A stretch of DNA of 64,000 nt, taken from NCBI GenBank assembly GCA_035946615.1, contig DASYZB010000125.1, forward strand, positions 1-64,000, in the 5' to 3' direction. The stretch is from Verrucomicrobiia bacterium. GTDB lineage: Bacteria > Verrucomicrobiota > Verrucomicrobiia > Limisphaerales > UBA8199. Position numbers and translations under genes: made by a program. Of this stretch, positions 24,139 to 33,066 are shown piece by piece (the first letter of the stretch is position 1; the number at the start of each line of letters is the position of its first letter). The notes under the pieces were generated by a model. That model ran no database searches, had not been told where the DNA came from, and was given only the letters and a program-made list of their open reading frames with translations.

Positions 24139-25476
24139 ATGAAGAATGCCAGGCGCTGCGATAGACGTTGCATTGTGTTTCTGGCTTTGTTCGTTCTGAT
24201 CTCACTCCCAGCCTTCGCGCTCTCACCGTTGCAGGCCTGGCGTCTGGCCTATTTTGGCACAATAGAAAACGCAAAAAGCGCGGCGGACACAGCCGACCCG
24301 GACCACGACGGCATACCGAATCTGCTCGAATACGCTTTGGATTTGAACCCTTTGGCCCCGTCCGGCAGCGCCATGACAGCCGATATTAAAACCGGCCACT
24401 TGCGCCTGACTATTCCCCGGAACCCAAAGGCGTGGGATGTGGCCTTTGCGGTGGAAGTCACCAGCGATCCGGCCAATGCGTTTAGTTGGACAACCAACGG
24501 CACGACAATCGAGCAAAACACTCCGGCCTTGTTGCAGGTGCATGACAACGCTCCGGCGCCCGGCCCCGCCCCGCGCTTTATGCGATTAAGAATCACGGAC
24601 CTGGGTATTACCGCGCCCTCATCGCCCATCAGCATCCGCGCAGAGAGTGGAGACCAGTTTGCAAAGGTAACGTGGCAGTCGCCCGCCACCAATGGCGGCA
24701 TTCCCATCACCAGCTATAAAATCGTTTCCAGTCCGGGTCATTTTGAAACGAACCTCCCGGCCAGCACGGGCCTGACTTCCGTCAGTTTTACCCGCATTCC
24801 CAATTGTGTGAGCTACACCTTCAGCGTGACAGCCAGCAACGCCGCGGGTCCCAGCCTGGCCTCTGCTGAATCAAACCTTGTGACCCCTCAAGCGCCGCCC
24901 GACGCACCCCAAAAACCGTTGTTGTCATTCCCGAAGGACTTTGGGGCACGGCTGGTTGTCTTGTGGAACAAGCCGGCCAACCATGGCTGCGCCATCGATC
25001 AATACCGCATCGATGTCTATAAAGGCAGCCGCTTCATGAAATCGTTGTTTGCCACGGGCACTGCGGCGCTCGTGACGAATCTGCCCAGTTGCAATTATCC
25101 GGAAGGCAATTGCGGACAGGATTACACCTTCTATGTTTTTGCGCACACAGCGGCCGGCTGGAGCAACCCCTCAGAAGCCGCTTCAGCCGTACCCAAGGTT
25201 TCATACCTCGCAGACAACCTGCGCGCCATTTTCCGAAAGAGCTACGACTCAGGCGCCTGCAACTCCTGCCATGGCTATGGGGCCATGCCTGATTTAGCTG
25301 ACCGCAACGGCAGCCCGCCCACGGATTATCTCAGCGCTCTGGCCGAAGGCGCGCGCCTGTACCAAGCCCCCGCGGGACAAATCCAAGGAGTCCATTCCAA
25401 AGTGCGCCTGCTGACGCCCAGCTCGAAAGAGTATCAAGCCCTGCAGCAATGGTTCACGGATGGCAACCGGGAGTGA
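24139..25476 (+). CDS. Secreted fibronectin type III protein with one c-type heme motif
   Basis: The product has 445 residues with a signal peptide (IVFLALFVLISLPAFALS). Residues ~50-75 (DPDHDGIPNLLEYALDLNPL) match the calcium-type/PEP-CTERM-like DxDxDGxxNxxE motif. Two fibronectin type III domains follow (~155-250, ~255-350), each with a TYTF/YTFYVFA strand and NAAGPS/TAAGWSNPS turn. Near the C-terminus CNSCH (374-378) is a c-type heme attachment site, the only one. The product is probably exported and heme-loaded outside the membrane. Its partner and substrate are unknown. Confidence 0.75.
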   Translation: MKNARRCDRRCIVFLALFVLISLPAFALSPLQAWRLAYFGTIENAKSAADTADPDHDGIPNLLEYALDLNPLAPSGSAMTADIKTGHLRLTIPRNPKAWDVAFAVEVTSDPANAFSWTTNGTTIEQNTPALLQVHDNAPAPGPAPRFMRLRITDLGITAPSSPISIRAESGDQFAKVTWQSPATNGGIPITSYKIVSSPGHFETNLPASTGLTSVSFTRIPNCVSYTFSVTASNAAGPSLASAESNLVTPQAPPDAPQKPLLSFPKDFGARLVVLWNKPANHGCAIDQYRIDVYKGSRFMKSLFATGTAALVTNLPSCNYPEGNCGQDYTFYVFAHTAAGWSNPSEAASAVPKVSYLADNLRAIFRKSYDSGACNSCHGYGAMPDLADRNGSPPTDYLSALAEGARLYQAPAGQIQGVHSKVRLLTPSSKEYQALQQWFTDGNRE

Positions 25477-25535
25477 TTCCTGCAGGGGGGCGAACTCCGT
25501 GAGATTCCATTGAAGCCATCCATGGCTTTGCCAAA

Positions 25536-26717
25536 TTAAGGAGAAGGTTTGGCCAACCGCCCTTTCAGGTCTTTCAGCGTCGCTTCGATCAGATTGAAGC
25601 GGTCATGGGCCTGGATGCCTTTTTTGGCGCCGGGGCCATAAACGCTAAAAACGCTCCAAAGCTTCAGGCCATCCGAGCTCATCCATTTTTGAGGGAAGCT
25701 GCAACTCAATCCTTCTCCAAGCCGGCCCATGCGGCCCCAGTCCTCGAGATACTCCACTGTAGTCCATAGTCCCCAAGGTTCTGGGCCATCAAAAACCCCC
25801 AACTGCCCCGGTCCGGTATGGAAGCTAGTAAGCAAGAATCGCTTAAGTCCCGGGTCATAGGAAACGGAGCAAGGGGTGACCCCATTGACATCCTTAAACA
25901 CAGGGGCCATCTGCGCCGCATTTGAGGTCCAAAGAGGCTTCTGATCTGCAGCGAAACCTTTAAAGAACGCGTATGCGCCTTGCGAGCGAAGCCGGTGTTT
26001 GGGCACCCGCGCCAGGAATAGTTCCTTCTCCTCGCCGGCGCGAGCCGCTTGCCTTGGTCCATAAATATACACGAAACCATCCAGGTGTGCTGGCACCCCG
26101 GTATAATCGGGTCCGAATTGAAGGAATTTTGCTGGCTGGAAATTGCCGGGGCCTTTTGGGAAAACCCATTCAACCCGAGTCCATGCCGCTCCCGCATTGG
26201 TTGACCACGCCAGGACGTGGTCCACGTTTGGCCAAGGGTTATTCTGGAGATTGATCAGGGCGTAGAGTGTGCCGTCCACAAAAAGAATTCCGCCAGTTTT
26301 GCCCTTCTTTGGAAAGGAGGCGGGATGTTCCGGGTCTTTGCCGCCATTTATGTTGAAGCCATGGTAGTTCTGGGGGCTTCCTTCAATACGGGCAAAGCCC
26401 ATGCTCACCCGGCCATCGGAATCTGAGCCGCCAAAACCGCCGCCGTCGCCCCAGGCTGCATAAAGGTGATCATCCGGTCCCCAGGTGATTGGCCACAAAT
26501 CGCTGCCTGGAGCGGAAGTCTGATAGGTCTCCCAATGCCAGTCGATGCTCTCAATGAGGCGGCTGGGCGGGTAAGGCGCTGCGCGAAAATGGCGGGCATT
26601 CGCGGGCGGGGTTGGGTTTGGCCCAGCCTGTTCCTCGCTTGGCCCGGCATACCCGGCCAATGCTCCCGGCCCCAACACCAGCAAGGCGAGGAAAAGCAAA
26701 ACCGGGTTGACAACCAT
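25536..26717 (-). CDS. Secreted beta-propeller-like protein (DUF4185-like)
   Basis: The product has 393 residues from ATG 26717, which gives a clean signal peptide (NPVLLFLALLVLGPGALAGYA). Repeated blade-like segments occur: WPITWGPDDHLYAAWGDGGGFGG, GGILFVDGTLYALINLQNN, HVLAWSTNAGAAWTR and HLDGFVYIYGP. These resemble DUF4185 proteins and sialidase-fold propellers. No catalytic residues can be assigned. It lies 97 bases downstream of the large cytochrome-bearing protein on the same strand and may be co-expressed with it. Confidence 0.7.
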   Translation of the reverse strand: MVVNPVLLFLALLVLGPGALAGYAGPSEEQAGPNPTPPANARHFRAAPYPPSRLIESIDWHWETYQTSAPGSDLWPITWGPDDHLYAAWGDGGGFGGSDSDGRVSMGFARIEGSPQNYHGFNINGGKDPEHPASFPKKGKTGGILFVDGTLYALINLQNNPWPNVDHVLAWSTNAGAAWTRVEWVFPKGPGNFQPAKFLQFGPDYTGVPAHLDGFVYIYGPRQAARAGEEKELFLARVPKHRLRSQGAYAFFKGFAADQKPLWTSNAAQMAPVFKDVNGVTPCSVSYDPGLKRFLLTSFHTGPGQLGVFDGPEPWGLWTTVEYLEDWGRMGRLGEGLSCSFPQKWMSSDGLKLWSVFSVYGPGAKKGIQAHDRFNLIEATLKDLKGRLAKPSP

Positions 26718-26814
26718 GTTAGGCCTCTGCTTAAAGACCGAATGATGTGAGGATAGAATCATAAAGGACGATTCTTTTCTGTTTGGTGGTTCTGCTCCCG
26801 ATGATTCTGCCTCC

Positions 26815-29724
26815 TTACGGTTGCGCCGTTTCCAAATAACTCAAAAGGTCAGCCATGTCTTGCACCGAGAGACCCTGCCCCAAGCCATTGGGCATAAGCG
26901 ACCAGGGCTGCATCACCACGGATAGAACGTTGAGTTTGGGCCAGACCTGCCGAGCCCCGCCAGGCTCGTTCAGGGTCAAGGTGACCTCATTGTCATCAGC
27001 AAGAACCCCAACTCGACTCTCACCTTCGAGCGTGGTGACTACAACGGTTTGGAACCCCGCCGCCAGATTGGCGCTGGGTTCAATGATGTTTCTCAGCAAC
27101 TCCGCTTTGCTCAAGGTCCGGGCGCCTGCTAAATCGGGGCCCGGCAACTGGCGGTTCCCGGCGATTTGATGGCATTGAGCGCAGCGGGCCTGGAAAATAC
27201 TGCGTCCGTTATCTGCAATCCCGCTCAAGCGCAATGCCCCCTGTAAGCGTTGCGCCACCTCAGGACGCCGCAGTGGGACCGGGCCCAACAATTGAACCGC
27301 GCGCCGGCTGAGCGCCGGGTCGGGTAAGGTCCGCAAGAAATTGATTAACGCCCAGGAAAGGTCAGTGGGCGCGATTTTACCTGCTTCAATGGCGGCGAGC
27401 ACTCCGGCCACGCGCGAGGTATGGCTGAGCAGGGCGCTTACTGCGCGGATGCGGAGAGAAGGGGTGAGGGCGCTCCAGGAATTGAGCAAACCGGCCAGCA
27501 CGCGCGGGTCTTCGTAGCGGCCTAAAGCGTCAATCGCAGCCTGTTGCAAGTCTGGAAAAGGCTGTGGATTGCATAGAAGCAAAAGCCAATCCCCGGTCTC
27601 GTCGAACCGAAGCGTCGAGACACTAACCAGGCGGACGGCTGCAACTCGCACCGGCTCCGAAAGGTTTGCATCCGTTCCATCGGAGAGGGCCTGGAAAAAG
27701 AATGGCTGCAGCAGGCCTTGGGCATCCACCAGCCCGAGCGAGCTCTGTGTTCGGCGCAATCCTTCGCCCAGTTTGAAAAGCGCGGTATAAGAGACAATCC
27801 GTTCCAAGCGCGCCTTCGTAATGAAATTTACGACCTGTGCGACTTCATTTTTGTTGCCTTGAGTGCCAATCATACAGGCGAGCTGCTGCAGAAACTCGAA
27901 TCCTTGCGGGTCGCGGATGAATCGCGCATCGCTCGCCAGCAACTCGAACAATGCGGCGCTTCCTTCGGCCAGTGAACTGAGGACGGCAGTCTGAATCCAA
28001 GGATTAGCCAAGTCCTGTTTAAGGATTTGAGCCAGGATCGAGGGCTTCTCTGAAAGCCCGACCGCCCCCAACGTGAGCGCCAATTGATAACGCACGCGGA
28101 TAGATGGATCGGTTGCCAAAGGTTTTAGCGCGTTCCAGAGTTCGTCAGAGGGGATGCCATTGGTGAGAAGTTTCTCGGCAAGGCGCACCCCATGCTCGCG
28201 CAGGAGAGGATCGGGGTCGCTTAAAGCCCTCAACTCCTGAGTCTGACGCAAGGCATCCAAACCGCTCAGTGTGTGGAGGGCCTGGAGGCGGGCCAGGGAC
28301 AACCGGGCATGATCGGCCATGTTCGTCAATAGCGGTATGGCCGCGGGGTCGCCTCGTTCGAAGAGCAAGCGCGCGGCTGTATCGCGATGCCATCCATCGG
28401 CATGCGCCAGGTCGGACACCAGTTCATAGGTGCTTGCCTTGCCCAGTTGCGGCAGAGCAGGGCGCCGAAAATTCTCCGGCACAATTCGATAAATTCGCCC
28501 ATGGTCGCTTCGGTCCTGCCGGTCGGCTACATACAACGCCCCATCCGGGCCGTTGACGATCTGTTCGGGCCGGAAAGAAGGGTCGCTGCAAACCAAAAAC
28601 TCGCTGGAAGGTTCTTCAGGCGGGCGTTGGGCTGAAATGCTCAGGCCGTCCTGATGCACAACAAACCGATGAATGGCATGACTATCAGGGACGGCAACGA
28701 ACACACTGCCCTGATAGCCGGGCGGAAAGATGTTCCCACGGCAAACGACGCAGCCGCGCGCGCCCGTCAACCAGGCTGCGCCCTGAACGCTAACCTGCCG
28801 AGCCCCTCCTACCTCGGTTAGTCGAGTCGGCGAAGACAACCCCGTTTGCTGCGGCAAGGCCAGCAGGCCAAACAACGCTGTGGCCGGGCTGGCCGCATCA
28901 ATCATCCATGGCGCTCTTGGGAAAAAGGGATTTCGGCCAAGATATCGCGGTTCGCACATTGCCACGCGCAATGGCCGAGAGAAATCGCATCCGAACAGGC
29001 GGCCAAAATTATTGAAGGCCAGCCCGGACTGAGCGGGTCCCGCTTCCGGAACAACGGCCAGCGTGCGCGGATTGAAGGAGAAATCGCAGCCGCCGACGGA
29101 GATGGGATTTCCAGGCCAATTCGGCGAAATGACGACGCCGCCCAAGCCGGCGGTCGCTCCATAGATGCGATTCTGCAGGCCCCAATTGAAATTGTTCAAC
29201 AGGGCTCGTTGGCTGGGGGCATTCGTTCCCCCAAAACCGGCCAAAACCACTTTTTTAACTTCAGCGATGCCTTCGGTTTTCGTGCTCTTGAGGAATTGGA
29301 CTTCGGGTGTGAGCCCCACGAAGACACCCCCGGCGTAACAGGCCACCGCCGAAGGCATTGAAAGGTCCTCGGCGAAAATGGTGCTCTTTTGATAGACTCC
29401 ATTTTTATCGGGGGCCTCGAGCAAACGAATACGCCCCTGTGCTGGCCGCTGCGCGCCAGTGGGAGAAGCTGGCAACTCAGCCACAAACAGCCGGCCATTC
29501 TCGTCGAAAGCCAGCGCAACGGGAGCCGAAACCATTGGCTCGGCGGCAGCCAATTCGATCCTAAAACCGGGAGCGAGCCGGAACGCAGCGAGCCTGCTCG
29601 GTGTGGCCGGAACGGCGGCGACTTGGACCCTGTTCGAGCCATGCCCGACGTCGGCCGCCAAAGCGTTCAGAGCCAACAAAAGCGCGAATCCTGCCGCCCC
29701 CAACGCCAATTTCCTGGTGCCCAT
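26815..29724 (-). CDS. Large exported dehydrogenase-like protein with HEAT repeats and cytochrome c domain
   Basis: The product has 969 residues from ATG 29724 (29736 and 29805 are alternatives). A signal peptide (KLALGAAGFALLLALNALAA) is followed by a six-bladed beta-propeller related to the TIGR02604 putative membrane-bound dehydrogenase family (FRIELAAAEPMVSAPVALAFDENGRLFV, NGPDGALYVADRQDRSDHGRIYRI). A long helical HEAT-repeat-like region (~450-830) leads to a C-terminal heme domain with CAQCH at about 848-852, then PGPDLAGA and LLRNIIEPSANLAAGFQ, as in TIGR02603. This architecture is characteristic of Planctomycetes and Verrucomicrobia. The substrate is unknown, with sugars the usual suggestion. 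Confidence 0.85.
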   Translation of the reverse strand: MGTRKLALGAAGFALLLALNALAADVGHGSNRVQVAAVPATPSRLAAFRLAPGFRIELAAAEPMVSAPVALAFDENGRLFVAELPASPTGAQRPAQGRIRLLEAPDKNGVYQKSTIFAEDLSMPSAVACYAGGVFVGLTPEVQFLKSTKTEGIAEVKKVVLAGFGGTNAPSQRALLNNFNWGLQNRIYGATAGLGGVVISPNWPGNPISVGGCDFSFNPRTLAVVPEAGPAQSGLAFNNFGRLFGCDFSRPLRVAMCEPRYLGRNPFFPRAPWMIDAASPATALFGLLALPQQTGLSSPTRLTEVGGARQVSVQGAAWLTGARGCVVCRGNIFPPGYQGSVFVAVPDSHAIHRFVVHQDGLSISAQRPPEEPSSEFLVCSDPSFRPEQIVNGPDGALYVADRQDRSDHGRIYRIVPENFRRPALPQLGKASTYELVSDLAHADGWHRDTAARLLFERGDPAAIPLLTNMADHARLSLARLQALHTLSGLDALRQTQELRALSDPDPLLREHGVRLAEKLLTNGIPSDELWNALKPLATDPSIRVRYQLALTLGAVGLSEKPSILAQILKQDLANPWIQTAVLSSLAEGSAALFELLASDARFIRDPQGFEFLQQLACMIGTQGNKNEVAQVVNFITKARLERIVSYTALFKLGEGLRRTQSSLGLVDAQGLLQPFFFQALSDGTDANLSEPVRVAAVRLVSVSTLRFDETGDWLLLLCNPQPFPDLQQAAIDALGRYEDPRVLAGLLNSWSALTPSLRIRAVSALLSHTSRVAGVLAAIEAGKIAPTDLSWALINFLRTLPDPALSRRAVQLLGPVPLRRPEVAQRLQGALRLSGIADNGRSIFQARCAQCHQIAGNRQLPGPDLAGARTLSKAELLRNIIEPSANLAAGFQTVVVTTLEGESRVGVLADDNEVTLTLNEPGGARQVWPKLNVLSVVMQPWSLMPNGLGQGLSVQDMADLLSYLETAQP

Positions 29725-29866
29725 ACCCAAAATCATGGCGCAAGTGCCGCCCGCATGGAAGTCTGTTGTGAATTCCTCTTTGACAGACGCCCAGCCGATT
29801 GGCATCGTTCCGCCTCAATTCCGCTTTGGCCGGCCCTGAATCACCGGTCCAGTTGAAAACAAAACT

Positions 29867-31144
29867 ATGGCAGATTTAGTTGGAAACCTCTTGGTCGCTC
29901 AATCCGGCGGGCCTACCTGCGTTATTAACTCCAGTTTAGCTGGGGTCATTCAGGAAGCCGGACGCCACGATGCTATCGAGGAGATTTATGGCGGAGCCAA
30001 CGGGATTCTGGGCATTCTGGGCGAGGACCTGCTCGATATTAACGATGAGAAGGCACGAACCATCCAGGCCTTGCGCTATTCTCCCGCCGCCGCACTGGGC
30101 ACCTGCCGTTACAAGATTGATTTCAAGAGGAAACCTGAAAAAGCCGCTCAGGATATGGACCGCCTGTTCGAAGTTTTCCAGGCCCATAACATCCGCTATT
30201 TTTTCTACATTGGCGGCAACGACTCGCAGGATACTTCTCACAAGATTCACGAAGAGGCTGTCAAACGCGGTTACGAGCTTCGCATCATCGGTGTCCCCAA
30301 AACCATCGATAATGATCTGCCTCATACGGACAATTGCCCGGGCTACGGTTCGGCCATCAAATACAACGCCACCACCGTGATGGAAGTGGGCATTGACGTG
30401 GCCTGCATGGCCACCGACGATGGGTCCTGCTGCATCGTTGAGGTCATGGGCCGCTCGGCGGGCTGGATTGCCGCCGGAACGGTGCTGGCCAAACGCGGCA
30501 ACCCCGCTCATCCGCCCCATATTATTCTCCTGCCTGAACTCGTCTTCGAGGAGGAGAAATTTCTGGCAAAAGTAAAGCAAACCGTCGATGCCCACCGATA
30601 TTGTTTGGTGGTGGTGGGCGAGGGCATCAAGTACGCCTCCGGCGAGGAGGTCGGCGCCGATAAAACTCGTTTGGACGCCTTCGGGCATCCGGTGCTTGCC
30701 GGCGCAGCAGAAAAGCTCAAACAACTTGTCCAAGGCAAGCTCAATACCAAGACCCGCACCGTGCAATTGGGTTACGCGCAACGGGCCGCCGGGCACCTCG
30801 CCAGCCTCACCGATGCCAATAACTCCTTTGCTTGCGGGGAAGCCGCTGTGCGCGCCGCGGTGTCCGGTCAAAGCGGGTTCATGGTAAAAATTGTTCGCGA
30901 TCAAACCACCGGTTCCGTGCGCTGGGCCACTGGGCTGCAACCCCTGGCCGACATCGCCAATGTCGAGCATTTTGTCCCTCGCGATTGGATCAGCGAGGAT
31001 GGATTCCTTCCAAACACAAAGTTTGTCGAATACGCCCAACCTCTCATCGAAGGAGAAGTCCGGTTTCCAATCGAGGGCGGATTGCCTAAATATGTCGATT
31101 TGGAGAAGAGCAAAGTCGAGAAAAAGCTGCCACCGCGGGCCTGA
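29867..31144 (+). CDS. 6-phosphofructokinase, PPi-dependent type
   Basis: The product has 425 residues. It has the PFK fold: [56 protein letters not shown] and GEGIKYASG. The Lys of PKTIDND and the Asp at the fourth place of GGND are marks of pyrophosphate-using enzymes. The usual Mg-binding Asp of GGDG/GGDD is Asn here, which is known in a subclade. It would catalyse reversible PPi-dependent phosphorylation of fructose 6-phosphate. A second, different PFK is encoded at 54497-55624. The carB half-gene follows. Confidence 0.88.
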   Translation: MADLVGNLLVAQSGGPTCVINSSLAGVIQEAGRHDAIEEIYGGANGILGILGEDLLDINDEKARTIQALRYSPAAALGTCRYKIDFKRKPEKAAQDMDRLFEVFQAHNIRYFFYIGGNDSQDTSHKIHEEAVKRGYELRIIGVPKTIDNDLPHTDNCPGYGSAIKYNATTVMEVGIDVACMATDDGSCCIVEVMGRSAGWIAAGTVLAKRGNPAHPPHIILLPELVFEEEKFLAKVKQTVDAHRYCLVVVGEGIKYASGEEVGADKTRLDAFGHPVLAGAAEKLKQLVQGKLNTKTRTVQLGYAQRAAGHLASLTDANNSFACGEAAVRAAVSGQSGFMVKIVRDQTTGSVRWATGLQPLADIANVEHFVPRDWISEDGFLPNTKFVEYAQPLIEGEVRFPIEGGLPKYVDLEKSKVEKKLPPRA

Positions 31145-31266
31145 GAGCGCATTTTGAAAATGGACGGCTCCCTCTCCTCCTCGTTTTCGTCCTGGTCCTT
31201 CGTCCTGGATTTTTCGGGGCTTTCGAGAACGAGGACGAGGGCGAGTGGGGACGGGAGGCGAGTCAA

Positions 31267-33057
31267 TTGAACCTCGACCGGCTCGCCAAAGCCAAGTCGC
31301 TCGGCTTTTCCGATCGGCAAATCGCGTTTTTAACCGGCCAGACTGAAGGGGAGGTTAGGGCCCTGCGAAACAAGGTTGGGTTGGTGCCTAGTTACCGGCT
31401 GGTAGATACTTGCGCAGCCGAGTTCGAGGCCTACACGCCTTACTATTACTCAACCTACGACCGGGGCGATGATGAGGTGGATCGGAGTGAGCGGCGGAAG
31501 GTGATGATTCTTGGGGGCGGCCCCAACCGCATCGGTCAGGGAATTGAGTTTGACTATTGCTGCGTTCACGCCGCTTTTGCGCTGAAGGAAGAAGGATTCG
31601 AGACCCTGATGGTCAACTCCAATCCCGAAACCGTCTCGACCGATTACGACACCAGCGACAAGCTCTATTTCGAACCGCTGACCCTGGAGGATGTGCTCCA
31701 TATCTATCAACGCGAGGGATGCTGGGGGGCCATTGCCCAATTCGGCGGCCAGACCCCGCTGAACCTGGCGCAGGGGTTGCAGGAGAATGGAGTCAATATC
31801 ATCGGCACTTCGCCGCGTGAGATCGAGATAGCCGAGGACCGCAAGCTCTTTGCGGCCATGCTGCACAAGTTAAATATCCCGCAACCTCCCAATGGGATAG
31901 CAACCAATGAAACCGAAGCGCTGGCCGTGGCGAGCACATTGGGCTTCCCCATTCTCGTGCGGCCCAGTTTCGTCCTCGGGGGCCGGGCGATGCAGATTGT
32001 CTATTCCAATTCCGAGTTGCAGCACTATATGCGCTTTGCCGTCGAGGCCTCCCCGGAACGGCCTGTGCTGGTGGACAAATTCCTCGAAGACGCTACCGAA
32101 GTGGATGTGGACTGTATTGCCGATGTGGGGCGGATGAGCGATCCTGCCCAGGGGACAATTGTGATTGGCGGCCTGCTCGAGCATATCGAATTTGCCGGCG
32201 TGCATTCCGGGGATGCGGCCATGGTGCTGCCGCCCCATACCCTTTCTGAAAAGGTCATCGAAGTCATCCGCCAGTACACCCACGCCATGGCGCGCGAACT
32301 CAAGGTCATCGGCCTCATGAACGTGCAATACGCCGTCAAAGGGGAAACCGTCTATGTCCTCGAAGTCAACCCGCGCGCCTCGCGCACCGTGCCATTTGTC
32401 AGCAAGGCCATCGGTGTGCCCTTGGCCAAGCTCGCAGCCAAGGTCATGGCGGGCAGAACTCTCAAAGACCTTGGTTTCACTCAGGAAGTCTGGCCGAAGT
32501 ATTGGACGGTGAAGGAGTCGGTGTTTCCGTTTAACCGGTTTCACGGACAAGATATCCTGCTCTCGCCCGAGATGCGCTCGACGGGCGAAGTCATGGGGTT
32601 GGATGCTGACCTGGGCATCGCCTATGCCAAATCGCAGATGGCCGCCGGCGGCCCCTTGCCCCTGAGCGGGCGGGTCTTTCTGAGCGTGAGCGATGCGCAC
32701 AAGGCGGAGGTGGCCGAGGTGGCCCGGCTTTTTGCTGACCTTGGTTTCGAGTTGGTTGCCACCGCAGGCACAGCGGCGGTGCTCGAGAAAGCCGGACTGA
32801 AAGTGGCGCACGTTTTTAAACTGGCCGAGGGCCGTCCGAACACCCTTGACTTGCTGAAGAACCGCGAAATCCAGCTTCTGATCAACACCCCTGCCGGTCA
32901 AACTCCCCGCGCTGACGAGGTGAAGATACGCACAACAGCCGTCTATACAGGCACCCCTATTATGACGACGTTAAGCGGAGCAAAGGCCGCCGCCTTGGGG
33001 ATAGCCGCCCTGCGAAAGAGCGGTTATGGGGTCAAGCCCTTGCAGCAATATCACTGA
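31267..33057 (+). CDS. carB: Carbamoyl-phosphate synthase large subunit, C-terminal half (split CarB)
   Basis: The product has 596 residues, beginning with TTG at 31267. It starts part-way into the oligomerisation domain (LGFSDRQIAFLTGQTEGEV, VDTCAAEFEAYTPYYYSTY). It then contains the complete second synthetase domain (KVMILGGGPNRIGQGIEFDY, VRPSFVLGGRAMQIVY, LEVNPRASRTVPF) and the C-terminal MGS allosteric domain. Full CarB has ~1070 residues; the first ~450 are absent. No in-frame ATG exists upstream. Split CarB is known in some archaea and Aquifex, so this may be functional with a partner elsewhere. It is followed 9 bases later by the OPT gene. Confidence 0.9.
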   Translation: MNLDRLAKAKSLGFSDRQIAFLTGQTEGEVRALRNKVGLVPSYRLVDTCAAEFEAYTPYYYSTYDRGDDEVDRSERRKVMILGGGPNRIGQGIEFDYCCVHAAFALKEEGFETLMVNSNPETVSTDYDTSDKLYFEPLTLEDVLHIYQREGCWGAIAQFGGQTPLNLAQGLQENGVNIIGTSPREIEIAEDRKLFAAMLHKLNIPQPPNGIATNETEALAVASTLGFPILVRPSFVLGGRAMQIVYSNSELQHYMRFAVEASPERPVLVDKFLEDATEVDVDCIADVGRMSDPAQGTIVIGGLLEHIEFAGVHSGDAAMVLPPHTLSEKVIEVIRQYTHAMARELKVIGLMNVQYAVKGETVYVLEVNPRASRTVPFVSKAIGVPLAKLAAKVMAGRTLKDLGFTQEVWPKYWTVKESVFPFNRFHGQDILLSPEMRSTGEVMGLDADLGIAYAKSQMAAGGPLPLSGRVFLSVSDAHKAEVAEVARLFADLGFELVATAGTAAVLEKAGLKVAHVFKLAEGRPNTLDLLKNREIQLLINTPAGQTPRADEVKIRTTAVYTGTPIMTTLSGAKAAALGIAALRKSGYGVKPLQQYH

Positions 33058-33066
33058 GCCGTCTGA

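Noticed and set aside
29936-31039. 367-codon open frame on the minus strand
   Set aside because: It is antisense to the phosphofructokinase gene; composition is a shadow of the coding strand.
31870-32901. 343-codon open frame on the minus strand
   Set aside because: It is antisense to the conserved carB domain and has no similarity of its own.
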